Assembly: GCF_002871005.1 (NCBI RefSeq)
Contig: NZ_PHSN01000021.1
Location: 62,001 to 126,000, forward strand
Length of the DNA: 64,000 bases
Direction: 5' to 3'
DNA from: Acidimangrovimonas sediminis
GTDB lineage: Bacteria > Pseudomonadota > Alphaproteobacteria > Rhodobacterales > Rhodobacteraceae
A program made the translations under genes and the position numbers. Shown here piece after piece: positions 6,704 to 15,966 of this stretch. The notes under the pieces are model-generated. The model was not told the DNA's origin, made no database searches, and saw only the letters and a list, made by a program, of their open reading frames with translations. Positions within the stretch are counted from its first letter, which is position 1. Each line of letters begins with the position of its first letter.

Positions 6704-8481
6704 CCCGCACCCCCCTCCGCCCGCTCGCCCGCATCCTCCAGGCCCGCGCCAAGGGGGAGAATCCCGACGTCATCGAGCGCGAGAACATCCGCCAGCGGCA
6801 CGAGCAGATGCGCGACCGCCAGCGCCACCTCGCCGAGGGGCGCCTTCTGGTGCTGGGGGCCTTCTTTTTCGTGGCCTTCATTGCCGTGGGGTTGCGGATG
6901 GGGATGATTTCGGCCTCGGACCCGACCGAGCCGCGCGCCAGCGGGTCGGCGGACAGCCAGATCCTCAATCAGCGCGCCGACATCGTCGACCGCGACGGCA
7001 ACATCCTCGCCACCAACATGGCGACCTATTCGCTCTATGCCCAGCCGCAGCAGATGATCAACCCGGTGGCGGTGGCCAAGGACCTCAAGAAGATCTTCCC
7101 GGATCTGGATCTTGCCCGGATGGAACGCCAGTTCACCGGCAAGCGCACCTTCGTGTGGATTCGCAAGACCCTCTCGCCCGAGCAGATGCAGGAGGTGCAC
7201 GACATCGGCGATCCGGGCCTCCTGTTCGGCCCGCGCGAGATGCGGCTCTATCCCAACGGCCACCTCGCCTCGCACATCCTCGGCGGCGTGCGTTTCGGCC
7301 GCGAGGGCGTCGATTCGGCGGAACTCGTCGGCGTCGGCGGGATCGAGAAGGTCTATGACAACTGGCTGCGCGACCCGGCGAATGGCGGCAAGCCGCTGGT
7401 GCTGTCGCTCGACCTGACGGCCGAGGCAACGGTGCGCGAGGTCCTCAAGGCCGGGATGGACATGCTGCATGCCAAGGGGGCGGCGGCGGTCCTGATGAAC
7501 GTCCACACGGGCGAGATCGTGTCGATGGTGTCGCTGCCCGACTTCGACCCGAACGAGCGACCGACCCCGAAGCCGACCAAGGACCCCGGCGATTCGCCGC
7601 TGTTCAACCGCGCGGTGCAGGGGGTGTACGAGCTCGGCTCGACCTTCAAGCTCTTCGTGCTGGCGCAGGCGCTGCAGATGGGCCTCGTCACCCCCGATAC
7701 CGTGATCGACACCAAGCCGTTCCGCCTGGGCGGCTTCCTGATCCACGATTTCCACAATTACGGCAGCCAGATGACGGTGACCAAGATCCTCGTCGAAAGC
7801 TCCAACATCGGGGCCGCGCGAATGGCCCAGATGATCGGCCCCGAGAAGCAGGAGGCCTTCCTGCGCACGCTCGGGCTGCTCAACACGACCGGCGTGCAGC
7901 TGGTCGAGGCCGAGGGCGCCAAGCCGATCCTGCCGCCGAAATGGACCGATGTCGCCTCCTCCACCATCGCCTATGGCCATGGCCTGGCCGTCAGCCCGCT
8001 GCATCTTGCGACGGCCTATGCCTCGATCCTGAACGGCGGGATGCGGATCTATCCGACGCTGATCAAGACCGACCACCCGAAGGTCGGGCCGCGCGTCGTG
8101 TCCGAGAAGGTCTCGGCCACCGCGCGGGCGATCCTGCGGCAGGTGGTGACCCAGGGCACCGCGTCCATGGGGAACGTCAAGGGCTACGACATAGCGGGCA
8201 AGACGGGTACCGCCGACAAGCCCGATCCGCAGGGCGGCTATTACAAGAACAAGGTCGTCTCGTCCTTCGCCAGCGTGTTCCCGGCCCGCGATCCGAAATA
8301 CGTCCTCGTGGTGACGCTGGACGAACCCTCGGACGGTACCGGCAAGGATGCCAAGCGCACGGCCGGCTGGACGGCGGTGCCGGTCGCGGCCGAGATCGTG
8401 CGCCGTGTCGCGCCGCTTCTGGGCATGCGGCCGCAAGTTGAAACCGCCTCGCTCAATGGCGTAAAGCTCGCTCAGAACTGA
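6700..8481 (+). CDS. ftsI: Peptidoglycan D,D-transpeptidase FtsI (PBP3)
   Basis: Septum-specific class B penicillin-binding protein of 593 residues. A basic cytoplasmic tail is followed by one membrane segment (about 47-67), a pedestal domain, then the transpeptidase domain. The three penicillin-binding motifs are intact: SxxK as STFK (S314), SSN (368-369) and KTGT (K501). It forms septal cross-links with FtsW as partner glycosyltransferase; ftsW itself is not in this window. Starts with an ATGA overlap with ftsL and is followed by a 54-bp gap before murE. Confidence 0.97.
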   Translation: MTRTPLRPLARILQARAKGENPDVIERENIRQRHEQMRDRQRHLAEGRLLVLGAFFFVAFIAVGLRMGMISASDPTEPRASGSADSQILNQRADIVDRDGNILATNMATYSLYAQPQQMINPVAVAKDLKKIFPDLDLARMERQFTGKRTFVWIRKTLSPEQMQEVHDIGDPGLLFGPREMRLYPNGHLASHILGGVRFGREGVDSAELVGVGGIEKVYDNWLRDPANGGKPLVLSLDLTAEATVREVLKAGMDMLHAKGAAAVLMNVHTGEIVSMVSLPDFDPNERPTPKPTKDPGDSPLFNRAVQGVYELGSTFKLFVLAQALQMGLVTPDTVIDTKPFRLGGFLIHDFHNYGSQMTVTKILVESSNIGAARMAQMIGPEKQEAFLRTLGLLNTTGVQLVEAEGAKPILPPKWTDVASSTIAYGHGLAVSPLHLATAYASILNGGMRIYPTLIKTDHPKVGPRVVSEKVSATARAILRQVVTQGTASMGNVKGYDIAGKTGTADKPDPQGGYYKNKVVSSFASVFPARDPKYVLVVTLDEPSDGTGKDAKRTAGWTAVPVAAEIVRRVAPLLGMRPQVETASLNGVKLAQN

Positions 8482-8535
8482 CGGCGGCGATTCCGAGTGC
8501 AGCATACCTGAACGCAGCGATCTGGAGGGGCGGCA

Positions 8536-10026
8536 ATGGTCGGAACCGAACAGACGAAAACCCTTGCCGAGCTTGGCCTGGCAGCCCGCGGCGGACGCGA
8601 GGCGCAGGTCACCGGGCTTTGCGTCGACAGCCGGGCGGTGACGCCGGGCTGCCTGTTCGCGGCGCTCCCCGGGTCGAAGGTGCACGGCGCGGCCTTTCTC
8701 GACGCGGCGCTTGCCGGCGGGGCGGGGGCGGTTCTGACCGACCCGCAGGGTGCGGCCGAGGCGCGCGAGCGGCTGGCCGAGGCGGGCGTGCCCGTCGTCG
8801 TGGCCGAGGATCCGCGCCAGGCGCTGGCGATGGCCGCGGCGCTCTGGTTCGGGGTCCAGCCCGCCACCATGGTCGCGGTGACAGGCACCAACGGAAAGAC
8901 CTCCGTTGCCACCTTCACGCGGCAGATCTGGGTCGAGCTCGGCCTTGCGGCGATCAACCTCGGCACCACGGGAATCGAAGGCAGCTGGACCGCGCCGCTG
9001 CACCACACGACGCCCGAGCCCATCACCCTGCACCGCGCGCTGGCCGAGGCTGCGCGCGCGGGCGTGACCCATGCGGCGATGGAGGCCTCCTCGCACGGGC
9101 TGGATCAGCGCCGCCTGGACGGGGTGGACCTGGCCGCCGCGGGTTTCACCAACTTCACGCAGGATCACCTCGACTACCACGCCACGTTCGAGGCCTATTT
9201 CGCGGCCAAGGCGGGGCTTTTCGACAGGGTGCTGCCGGTAGACGGGCACGCTGTGATCAACACCGACGACCCGAAGGGCGCCGAGATGCGGAAGGTGGCC
9301 GAGCGGCGTGGCCAGGAGGTGATCACCGTGGGCCGGGGCGAGGGCTGCGACCTGCGCATCACCGGCCAGCGCTTCGACGCGACGGGGCAGGACCTCCGCT
9401 TCGAATGGCAGGGCCAGCCGCACCAGATCCGCCTCAACCTGATCGGCGGGTTCCAGGCCGACAACGTGATGCTGGCTGCCGGCCTCGTGATCGCGGCGGG
9501 CGAACCGCCGGAGGCGGTCTTTGCGGTGCTTGAGCGGCTGACCACGGTCCGCGGCCGGATGCAGCACGTTGCCACGCGGGCGAACGGCGCGCCGGTCTTT
9601 GTCGATTTCGCGCACACGCCTGACGCGGTGGCGACCGCGCTGAAGGCTTTGCGCCCGCATGTGATGGGACGGATCGTGGTGATCCTCGGCGCGGGCGGCG
9701 ATCGCGACCGCACCAAGCGTCCGTTGATGGGACGTGCCGCGGCCCAGCATGCCGACCTTGTCATCGTCACCGATGACAACCCACGCTCCGAGGATCCGGC
9801 GGCGATCCGCGCCGAAGTGCGCGAAGGCTGCGCACAGGCGACCGAGGTCGGCGACCGGGCCGAAGCGATCCTGCGCGGGGTCGACGCGCTGGGGCCGGGC
9901 GATGCCCTTCTGGTCGCCGGCAAGGGGCACGAGAGCGGCCAGACCGTCGGCGATACGATCTATCCCTTCGACGATGCCGAACAGGCCAGCCTCGCCGTCG
10001 CCGCGCTGGAAGGGAAACTGGCATGA
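8536..10026 (+). CDS. murE: UDP-MurNAc-L-Ala-D-Glu:meso-DAP ligase MurE
   Basis: Cytoplasmic Mur ligase of 496 residues that adds the third amino acid of the peptidoglycan stem. The ATP-binding TGTNGKTS lies near residue 116. The specificity motif DNPR (near 413, in TDDNPRSED) indicates meso-diaminopimelate rather than lysine, as expected for a Gram-negative. The start follows TGGAGGGG. Overlaps murF by ATGA. Confidence 0.97.
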   Translation: MVGTEQTKTLAELGLAARGGREAQVTGLCVDSRAVTPGCLFAALPGSKVHGAAFLDAALAGGAGAVLTDPQGAAEARERLAEAGVPVVVAEDPRQALAMAAALWFGVQPATMVAVTGTNGKTSVATFTRQIWVELGLAAINLGTTGIEGSWTAPLHHTTPEPITLHRALAEAARAGVTHAAMEASSHGLDQRRLDGVDLAAAGFTNFTQDHLDYHATFEAYFAAKAGLFDRVLPVDGHAVINTDDPKGAEMRKVAERRGQEVITVGRGEGCDLRITGQRFDATGQDLRFEWQGQPHQIRLNLIGGFQADNVMLAAGLVIAAGEPPEAVFAVLERLTTVRGRMQHVATRANGAPVFVDFAHTPDAVATALKALRPHVMGRIVVILGAGGDRDRTKRPLMGRAAAQHADLVIVTDDNPRSEDPAAIRAEVREGCAQATEVGDRAEAILRGVDALGPGDALLVAGKGHESGQTVGDTIYPFDDAEQASLAVAALEGKLA

Positions 10027-11471
10027 CGATCCTCTGGACTGCCGCCGACGCGGCCGCCGCGACCGGGGGGCGCGCGACCCGCGATTTCGCGGCGACCGGC
10101 GTGTCGATCGACACCCGCACGCTGCAGCCGGGAGACCTGTTCGTCGCGCTGACCGACCTGCGCGACGGTCATGAATTCGTGACCCAGGCGCTGGAAAAGG
10201 GTGCCTGTGCGGCGATGGTCAGCCGGGTGCCCGAGGGCGTGGCGGCCGATGCGCCGCTGCTCATCGTCGATGAGGTGCTGCCGGCGCTGGGGCGACTCGG
10301 GGTCGCGGGACGGGCGCGTTGCGGCGCGCGCGTGGTGGGGGTGACGGGATCCGTCGGCAAGACCTCCACCAAGGAGATGCTGCGCGCCGTTCTTGGCGGG
10401 CAGGGGCGGGTGCATGCCGCCGAGGCCAGCTACAACAACCATTGGGGCGTGCCGCTGACGCTGGCGCGGATGCCTGCGGACAGCGATTTCGCGGTGATCG
10501 AGATCGGCATGAACCACCCCGGTGAGATCGCCCCGCTGGCCGTCATGGCGCGGCCGCACGTGGCGATGATCACCACCGTCGCCGCCGTCCACCTCGAGGC
10601 GTTCGAGAATGTCGAGGGCATCGCACGTGAGAAGGCCGCGATCCTCGACGGGCTGGAGCCGGGCGGGACGGCGGTGTTGCCCGCCGACCTGGAGGTGACG
10701 CCGATCCTGACCGCGAAGGCGCAGAAGGTTGACGCGAAGGTCATCCTCTTCGGATCTGATAAGACGGCGGATTTCCGTTTGTCGAGCGTCACGCTCAGCC
10801 GTGACACCACGGTCGTTCAGGCCGAGGCCCGCGGCGCCCCGGTGCTGTTCAAGGTGCAATCGGCCGGACGGCATTTCGCGGCCAATGCTCTGGGGGCCCT
10901 GGCGGTGGCAGAGGCCCTTGGCCTCGATCTGGCCATCGCCGCGACAGACCTCGGCCATTGGACCCCGGTGGTGGGCCGGGGCATGCGCGAGACCGTCGTG
11001 ATGGACGTGGTGCAGGACCGCATGGCCTTCGACCTGATCGACGATGCCTTCAACGCCAACCCCGCCTCGATGGCGGCCGCGCTCGACGTGCTGATCGCGG
11101 CGGAGCCGGTGCATGACGTGGGGCGGCTGGCCGAGGGGCGGCGCATCGCCATCCTCGGCGACATGCTGGAGCTTGGGCCGGATGAGGCCGCGATGCATGT
11201 CGATATCGCCAGGCACCCCGGCCTGGACAAGATAGCCACGATCCATTGCGTCGGGCCGCGGATGCGCGGCCTGTGGCAGGCGTTGCCGCGCCGCCAGCGC
11301 GGCGAATGGGTCGAGAAGGCCACCGACCTTGCCGCCCACGCCCATCAGCTTGTCGATGCGGGCGATGTCGTGCTCGTCAAGGGATCGAAGGGCGTCAAGG
11401 TCAGCCTCGTGGTTGACGCGCTGCGCAAATTGGCGCAAGCGGGCGCATCCCTAAGCCAAGGACCCCTCTGA
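10023..11471 (+). CDS. murF: UDP-MurNAc-tripeptide:D-Ala-D-Ala ligase MurF
   Basis: Mur ligase of 482 residues that adds D-Ala-D-Ala to the UDP-MurNAc-tripeptide, the last cytoplasmic ATP-dependent step of the precursor. The N-terminal substrate domain has GVSIDTRTLQPGDLFVAL; the P-loop TGSVGKTSTKE is near residue 110; EIGMNHPGEI and DAFNANPASM follow as in the family. The start overlaps murE by ATGA and the stop directly abuts the mraY ATG. Confidence 0.97.
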   Translation: MTILWTAADAAAATGGRATRDFAATGVSIDTRTLQPGDLFVALTDLRDGHEFVTQALEKGACAAMVSRVPEGVAADAPLLIVDEVLPALGRLGVAGRARCGARVVGVTGSVGKTSTKEMLRAVLGGQGRVHAAEASYNNHWGVPLTLARMPADSDFAVIEIGMNHPGEIAPLAVMARPHVAMITTVAAVHLEAFENVEGIAREKAAILDGLEPGGTAVLPADLEVTPILTAKAQKVDAKVILFGSDKTADFRLSSVTLSRDTTVVQAEARGAPVLFKVQSAGRHFAANALGALAVAEALGLDLAIAATDLGHWTPVVGRGMRETVVMDVVQDRMAFDLIDDAFNANPASMAAALDVLIAAEPVHDVGRLAEGRRIAILGDMLELGPDEAAMHVDIARHPGLDKIATIHCVGPRMRGLWQALPRRQRGEWVEKATDLAAHAHQLVDAGDVVLVKGSKGVKVSLVVDALRKLAQAGASLSQGPL

Positions 11472-12554
11472 ATGCTCTACTGGCTGAGCGCCCTCGCGCA
11501 GGGCGGCGACTTCTACAACCTGTTTCGTTACATCACTTTCCGGGCCGGGGGCGCATTCTTCACCGCACTGGTGTTCGGATTCCTGTTCGGCCGGCCGCTG
11601 ATCGCCTTTCTTCGGGTACGCCAGAAGCGCGGCCAACCGATCCGCGATGACGGGCCCGAGACGCATTTCGTCAAGGCCGGAACGCCGACGATGGGGGGCG
11701 TGCTGATCCTTGCCGCGCTGACGCTGTCGACGCTGCTCTGGGCCCGGCTCGACACCGTCTATGTCTGGCTGGTGTTGGTCGTGACGCTGTGCTTCGGCGC
11801 GATCGGCTTTGCCGACGACTGGAAGAAGGTCACCAAGAACAACACCAAGGGCGTGTCCAGCCGCACCCGGTTCCTGCTTGGGCTGGTGATCGCGGCGCTG
11901 GCGACAGCGGTGGTGATGTGGGTGCAGCCGCCGGACCTGCGCGGCGACCTCGCCGTGCCGATCTTCAAGCGGGTGCTCCTGCACCTGAGCTATTTCTACA
12001 TCCCCTTCGGCATGATCGTGATCGTGGGATCCGCGAATGCGGTGAACCTGACCGATGGCCTTGACGGTCTTGCCATCATGCCGGTGATGATTGCCGCCGG
12101 CACGCTGGGGGTGATCGCCTATGTCGTGGGGAACGCCAATTTCGCCGACTACCTCGACCTGCATTACGTGCCCGGCACGGGGGAGCTTCTGGTCTTCGTC
12201 GCGGGCCTGATCGGCGGCGGGCTGGGGTTCCTGTGGTACAACGCGCCGCCCGCGGCGGTGTTCATGGGCGATACCGGGTCGCTGGCCCTTGGTGGTGCCT
12301 TGGGGGCGATCGCCGTGGCCACCAAGCACGAGATCGTGCTGGCCGTGGTCGGCGGCCTCTTCGTGGTCGAGGCGCTGAGCGTGATCATCCAGGTGCTCTA
12401 CTTCAAGCGCACCGGCAAGCGGGTGTTCCTGATGGCGCCGATCCACCACCATTTCGAGAAGAAGGGCTGGGCCGAGCCGCAGATCGTCATCCGCTTCTGG
12501 ATCATCTCGCTGATCCTCGCGCTGATCGGCCTCGCCACGCTGAAGCTGCGCTGA
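11472..12554 (+). CDS. mraY: Phospho-MurNAc-pentapeptide translocase MraY
   Basis: Polytopic inner-membrane enzyme of 360 residues with about ten helices that moves phospho-MurNAc-pentapeptide onto undecaprenyl phosphate to make lipid I. Catalytic and signature blocks are present: [29 protein letters not shown] and the HHHFEKKGW loop. It is the last gene of the dcw run here; the next gene (guanine deaminase) is convergent, so murD, ftsW, murG and murC must lie elsewhere. Confidence 0.97.
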   Translation: MLYWLSALAQGGDFYNLFRYITFRAGGAFFTALVFGFLFGRPLIAFLRVRQKRGQPIRDDGPETHFVKAGTPTMGGVLILAALTLSTLLWARLDTVYVWLVLVVTLCFGAIGFADDWKKVTKNNTKGVSSRTRFLLGLVIAALATAVVMWVQPPDLRGDLAVPIFKRVLLHLSYFYIPFGMIVIVGSANAVNLTDGLDGLAIMPVMIAAGTLGVIAYVVGNANFADYLDLHYVPGTGELLVFVAGLIGGGLGFLWYNAPPAAVFMGDTGSLALGGALGAIAVATKHEIVLAVVGGLFVVEALSVIIQVLYFKRTGKRVFLMAPIHHHFEKKGWAEPQIVIRFWIISLILALIGLATLKLR

Positions 12555-12584
12555 CGTCAACGCCGCGCTGATGGGGAGGGCGGG

Positions 12585-13871
12585 CTACTTCGCCCGCCGT
12601 CCGCCCGCCCAGACCGCGCTTACGGCCCGGTCGTCGCCCATCATGATGGTGGGGAAGAGCGCCTCCCACAGGTCGCCAGCCCGTGCCGCGCGCTGCGCGA
12701 TCGCCGGGGTCGAGGCCAGGTCGGTCGCCACAAGATCGGCCTCCATCCCCTTGGCGAGATTGCCGATCTTCCCCTCCAGCCCCAGCGCGCGGGCGGAGCC
12801 CTGGGTGGCCAGCCACCACAATTCCGACGGATGCAGGGGCCGACCGCGAAGCTGCCCCACCTCGTAGGCCGCCGCCATGGTGCGCAGCATGGAAAAGGAC
12901 GACCCGCCCCCGGTGTCGGTGGCGAGGCCCACCTTCAGCCCCCGCCGCGTCAGCCCGCCCATGTCGAATAGCCCCGAGCCGATGAAGGTGTTCGACGTCG
13001 GGCAATGGATAAGGCTGGCGCCTACCTCGGCCAGCCGGTCGATCTCGCGCGGCTCAAGGTGGATCGCGTGGCCATACAGGCCGCCAGCCCCCAGAAGGCC
13101 ATGCGCCTCGTAGGTGTCGAGGTAGTCGCGCGCTTGCGGGTAGAGCGACTTGACCCAGGCGATCTCGTCGATCTGCTCGCTCAGATGGGTCTGCATCAGG
13201 CACTCGGGGTGCTCGGCCCAGAGCGCGCCGAGCGCAGAGAGCTGTTCCGGCGTCGAGGTGGGCGAGAAGCGCGGCGTGATGACATAGGACAGCCGGTCGA
13301 CCCCGTGCCATCGTTCCAGCAGGGCCCTGGACTGGTCATAGGCCGACTGCGCGGTGTCGCGCAGCCCCTCCGGCGCGGTGTCGCGGTCCATGCAGGTCTT
13401 GCCGCCAAGTGCGCGCAGGCCGCGCTTGCGCGCCGCGCCGAAGTAGGCGTCGACGCTTTCGGGGTGAATGGTGCAATAGCTGACCGTGGTCGTCGTGCCG
13501 TTGGAAATGGTCAGGTCGAAATAGGTTTCGGCGGCAGTCTCGGCGTAGGAGCTGTCCGAAAACCGCATTTCCTCGGGGAAGGTATAGCTGTTAAGCCAGT
13601 CGATCAGCCGCTTGCCCCAGGACGCGATGATCGCCGTCTGCGGGTAATGCGCATGGGCGTCGACAAAGCCCGCTGACAGCAGGGCATCCCCCATGTCGGT
13701 GACAGTCGCGCCCGGGTGCGCCGCGCGCAACGCATCCGCCGAACCGACCGCGGCGATCTTGCCACCTTCGACCAGCACGGCGCCCCGTCTCTCGTGCCGT
13801 GCCGCGCCCGGCCCCTCGGCGAAGGGATCGCCTGCAAAGGCCAGCACCTGGCCCAGAATCAGCTCTGCCAT
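12585..13871 (-). CDS. guaD: Guanine deaminase
   Basis: Zinc-dependent amidohydrolase of 428 residues that converts guanine to xanthine and ammonia in the cytoplasm. Metal and substrate motifs are present: FVDAHAHYPQT, MQTHLSEQIDEI, LYGHAIHLE and LATDTGGGSSFSML. The start at 13871 follows AAGGAG; a longer in-frame start at 13889 lacks a site. It converges on mraY with a 30-bp gap and is divergent from mgtE. With 8-oxoguanine deaminase and PNP in this window it belongs to purine salvage, though they are not one operon. Confidence 0.94.
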   Translation of the reverse strand: MAELILGQVLAFAGDPFAEGPGAARHERRGAVLVEGGKIAAVGSADALRAAHPGATVTDMGDALLSAGFVDAHAHYPQTAIIASWGKRLIDWLNSYTFPEEMRFSDSSYAETAAETYFDLTISNGTTTTVSYCTIHPESVDAYFGAARKRGLRALGGKTCMDRDTAPEGLRDTAQSAYDQSRALLERWHGVDRLSYVITPRFSPTSTPEQLSALGALWAEHPECLMQTHLSEQIDEIAWVKSLYPQARDYLDTYEAHGLLGAGGLYGHAIHLEPREIDRLAEVGASLIHCPTSNTFIGSGLFDMGGLTRRGLKVGLATDTGGGSSFSMLRTMAAAYEVGQLRGRPLHPSELWWLATQGSARALGLEGKIGNLAKGMEADLVATDLASTPAIAQRAARAGDLWEALFPTIMMGDDRAVSAVWAGGRRAK

Positions 13872-14005
13872 GGGGTCTCCTTGCGCCACCTTTCCCCATG
13901 CTATGCGGCTTTCACGGCAGGGTAAATTTTGCCATTTCCCCTGTTTCCCAGAAACACTTTCGGCTAGGGTCCGCGAAATTCCCGGAACCGGCCAGCGGGG
14001 GCGTG

Positions 14006-15412
14006 ATGACCGACGAAGCGACGATCGAAGACCCCCGCCCCGAGAACCGGGAGGAAAGCCGCGAGGAAGAGGTGCACGGCCTCAGCCGCGAGCGGCGCGA
14101 CGCCATCCTCGAGGCGATCGAGGACCGCGACGCCACCCGCCTGAACGAACTTCTCGACCCGCTCCACCCGGCCGACATCGCCGACCTTCTGGAACAGATC
14201 GGTGCCAGCGAGCGTGCCGAACTGCTCAAGCTCTGGTCCGGAGAGATCGACGGCGACATCCTGTCGGAACTCGACGAGGGGATCCGCGAAGAGGTGATCG
14301 CGGCGCTGCCGCCGGAGCTTCTGGGCGAGGCGGTCAGCGAACTCGACTCGGATGACATCGTCGACATTCTCGAGGATCTCGAGGAACCGCAGCAGGGCAT
14401 CATCCTCGACGCGCTTGACGATGCCGACCGCGTGGCTGTGCAGCAGGCGATGTCCTACCCGGAATATTCCGCGGGCCGTCTGATGCAGCGCGAGACGGTG
14501 GTCGCGCCTGAGCATTGGACCGTGGGCGAGACGATCGATTTCCTGCGCGCCGAGGAATGGCTGCCGGACCAGTTCTACCACGTCATCCTCGTCGATCCGC
14601 GGATGAAGCCGGTGGGCAACGTCACCCTCGGCCGCCTGCTGTCGTCGAAGCGCGACGTCAAGCTGCGCGACATCATGGAAGAGATGTTCCGCACCATCCG
14701 CGCGACCGAGGAAGAGGCCGACGTCGCCTATCTCTTCAACCAGTACCACCTGATTTCCGCCCCGGTGGTGGACGATGACGACCGGCTGGTCGGCGTCATC
14801 ACCATCGACGACGCCATGAACGTGCTGGACGAGGAGCACGAGGAGGACATCCTGCGCCTCGCCGGTGTCGGCGAGGGGTCGCTCTCGGACAGCTGGATGG
14901 AGACGGTCAAGCAGCGGTTCCCGTGGCTGTTCGTCAACCTGATGACGGCGATCCTGGCATCGCTGGTGATCTCGGTCTTCGAGGGCACGATTTCCAAACT
15001 GGTGGCGCTGGCGGTGCTGATGCCGATCGTCGCCTCGCAGGGGGGCAACGCCGGCACGCAGGGGCTGACCGTCGCGGTCCGGGCGCTTGCGACGCGGTCG
15101 CTGACCCATTCCAACGTCGGCCGGGTGATCCTGCGCGAAATCGCGCAAGGGGTGGCGAACGGCGTGTTCTTCGGCGTGATCATGGGGATCATCAGCTATT
15201 TCTGGTTCGGCCAGCCGGTGCTGGGGCTGGTGATCGGCCTTGCGATGATCATCAACCTCTTCGCCGCCGCGCTGGCGGGCATCCTGATCCCGCTGGGGCT
15301 GGAGAAGGTGGGCTTTGACCCGGCGCTGTCCTCCGGTGCCTTCGTCACGACGGTGACCGATGTCGTGGGCTTCTTTTCCTTCCTCTGGCTTGCCTCGATG
15401 ATCCTGCTATGA
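14006..15412 (+). CDS. mgtE: Magnesium transporter MgtE
   Basis: Inner-membrane Mg2+ channel of 468 residues. Domains in order: an acidic superhelical MgtE_N domain (about 40-140, LLDPLHPADIADLLEQI), two CBS domains (about 150-270), a plug helix, then five membrane helices (about 300-468) with the pore segment MPIVASQGGNAGTQ. The N-terminal Mg2+-sensing module is complete, so gating by intracellular Mg2+ is expected. The start at 14006 is the first ATG compatible with family length. Overlaps the next gene by ATGA. Confidence 0.95.
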   Translation: MTDEATIEDPRPENREESREEEVHGLSRERRDAILEAIEDRDATRLNELLDPLHPADIADLLEQIGASERAELLKLWSGEIDGDILSELDEGIREEVIAALPPELLGEAVSELDSDDIVDILEDLEEPQQGIILDALDDADRVAVQQAMSYPEYSAGRLMQRETVVAPEHWTVGETIDFLRAEEWLPDQFYHVILVDPRMKPVGNVTLGRLLSSKRDVKLRDIMEEMFRTIRATEEEADVAYLFNQYHLISAPVVDDDDRLVGVITIDDAMNVLDEEHEEDILRLAGVGEGSLSDSWMETVKQRFPWLFVNLMTAILASLVISVFEGTISKLVALAVLMPIVASQGGNAGTQGLTVAVRALATRSLTHSNVGRVILREIAQGVANGVFFGVIMGIISYFWFGQPVLGLVIGLAMIINLFAAALAGILIPLGLEKVGFDPALSSGAFVTTVTDVVGFFSFLWLASMILL

Positions 15413-15966
15413 GCGGCGCAGGGCTTGCCGAGACAAAGGCCGCGGCGCGCAAGGCGGCCTTCGCCGCGCGCAAGGCGGCCTTTGCCGAGGGGCAGGGCTA
15501 CGCTGTGAGGAACCTTCTGCAAGTGCTTGGAGGGCATGCGGAAAAGTCGGTCTCCGGCTACATGCCGATGCGGACGGAGATCGATCCCCTTCCCGCCATG
15601 GCGGCGCATCCCGGGCCGGTGTGCGTTCCGGTGATCCTGGGGCGCGGACAGCCCCTCGGGTTCCGGGAATGGACGCCCTGCGCCGCGATGGTGACGGGCG
15701 AGTTCGGTGCTCTGATCCCCGAGGCCGGCGCGTGGATCGAACCCGAGGTACTGATCGTGCCGCTTCTGGCCTTCGACCGGCGCGGCTATCGGCTGGGCTA
15801 TGGCGGCGGGTTCTACGATCGTACGCTGCAGGCGCTGCGGGCGCGCCGCCCGACATTGGCCATCGGCTATGCTTTCGCCGCACAGGAGGTGGCCGAGGTG
15901 CCGATCGAGGCGACGGACGAGCCGCTGGACCTGATCGTCACCGACACCGGCGTGATCGCGCCCTAG
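15409..15966 (+). CDS. 5-formyltetrahydrofolate cyclo-ligase
   Basis: Cytoplasmic enzyme of 185 residues that converts 5-formyl-THF to 5,10-methenyl-THF using ATP. The C-terminal signature RGYRLGYGGGFYDRTL is exact, and the basic N-terminal helix RKAAFAARK is usual. Translationally coupled to mgtE by ATGA. Its stop codon overlaps the stop of the convergent 8-oxoguanine deaminase gene in the shared tetranucleotide CTAG. Confidence 0.95.
   Translation: MSGAGLAETKAAARKAAFAARKAAFAEGQGYAVRNLLQVLGGHAEKSVSGYMPMRTEIDPLPAMAAHPGPVCVPVILGRGQPLGFREWTPCAAMVTGEFGALIPEAGAWIEPEVLIVPLLAFDRRGYRLGYGGGFYDRTLQALRARRPTLAIGYAFAAQEVAEVPIEATDEPLDLIVTDTGVIAP

Noticed and set aside
6595-9930. A 1111-codon open frame on the minus strand
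   Set aside because: It is antisense to ftsI and murE, which are intact, and its composition is the Arg/His-rich shadow type.
12555-12600. Terminator between mraY and guaD
   Set aside because: A GGCGGGC/GCCCGCC stem overlaps the last guaD codons but has no T-run on either side, so I did not call it.
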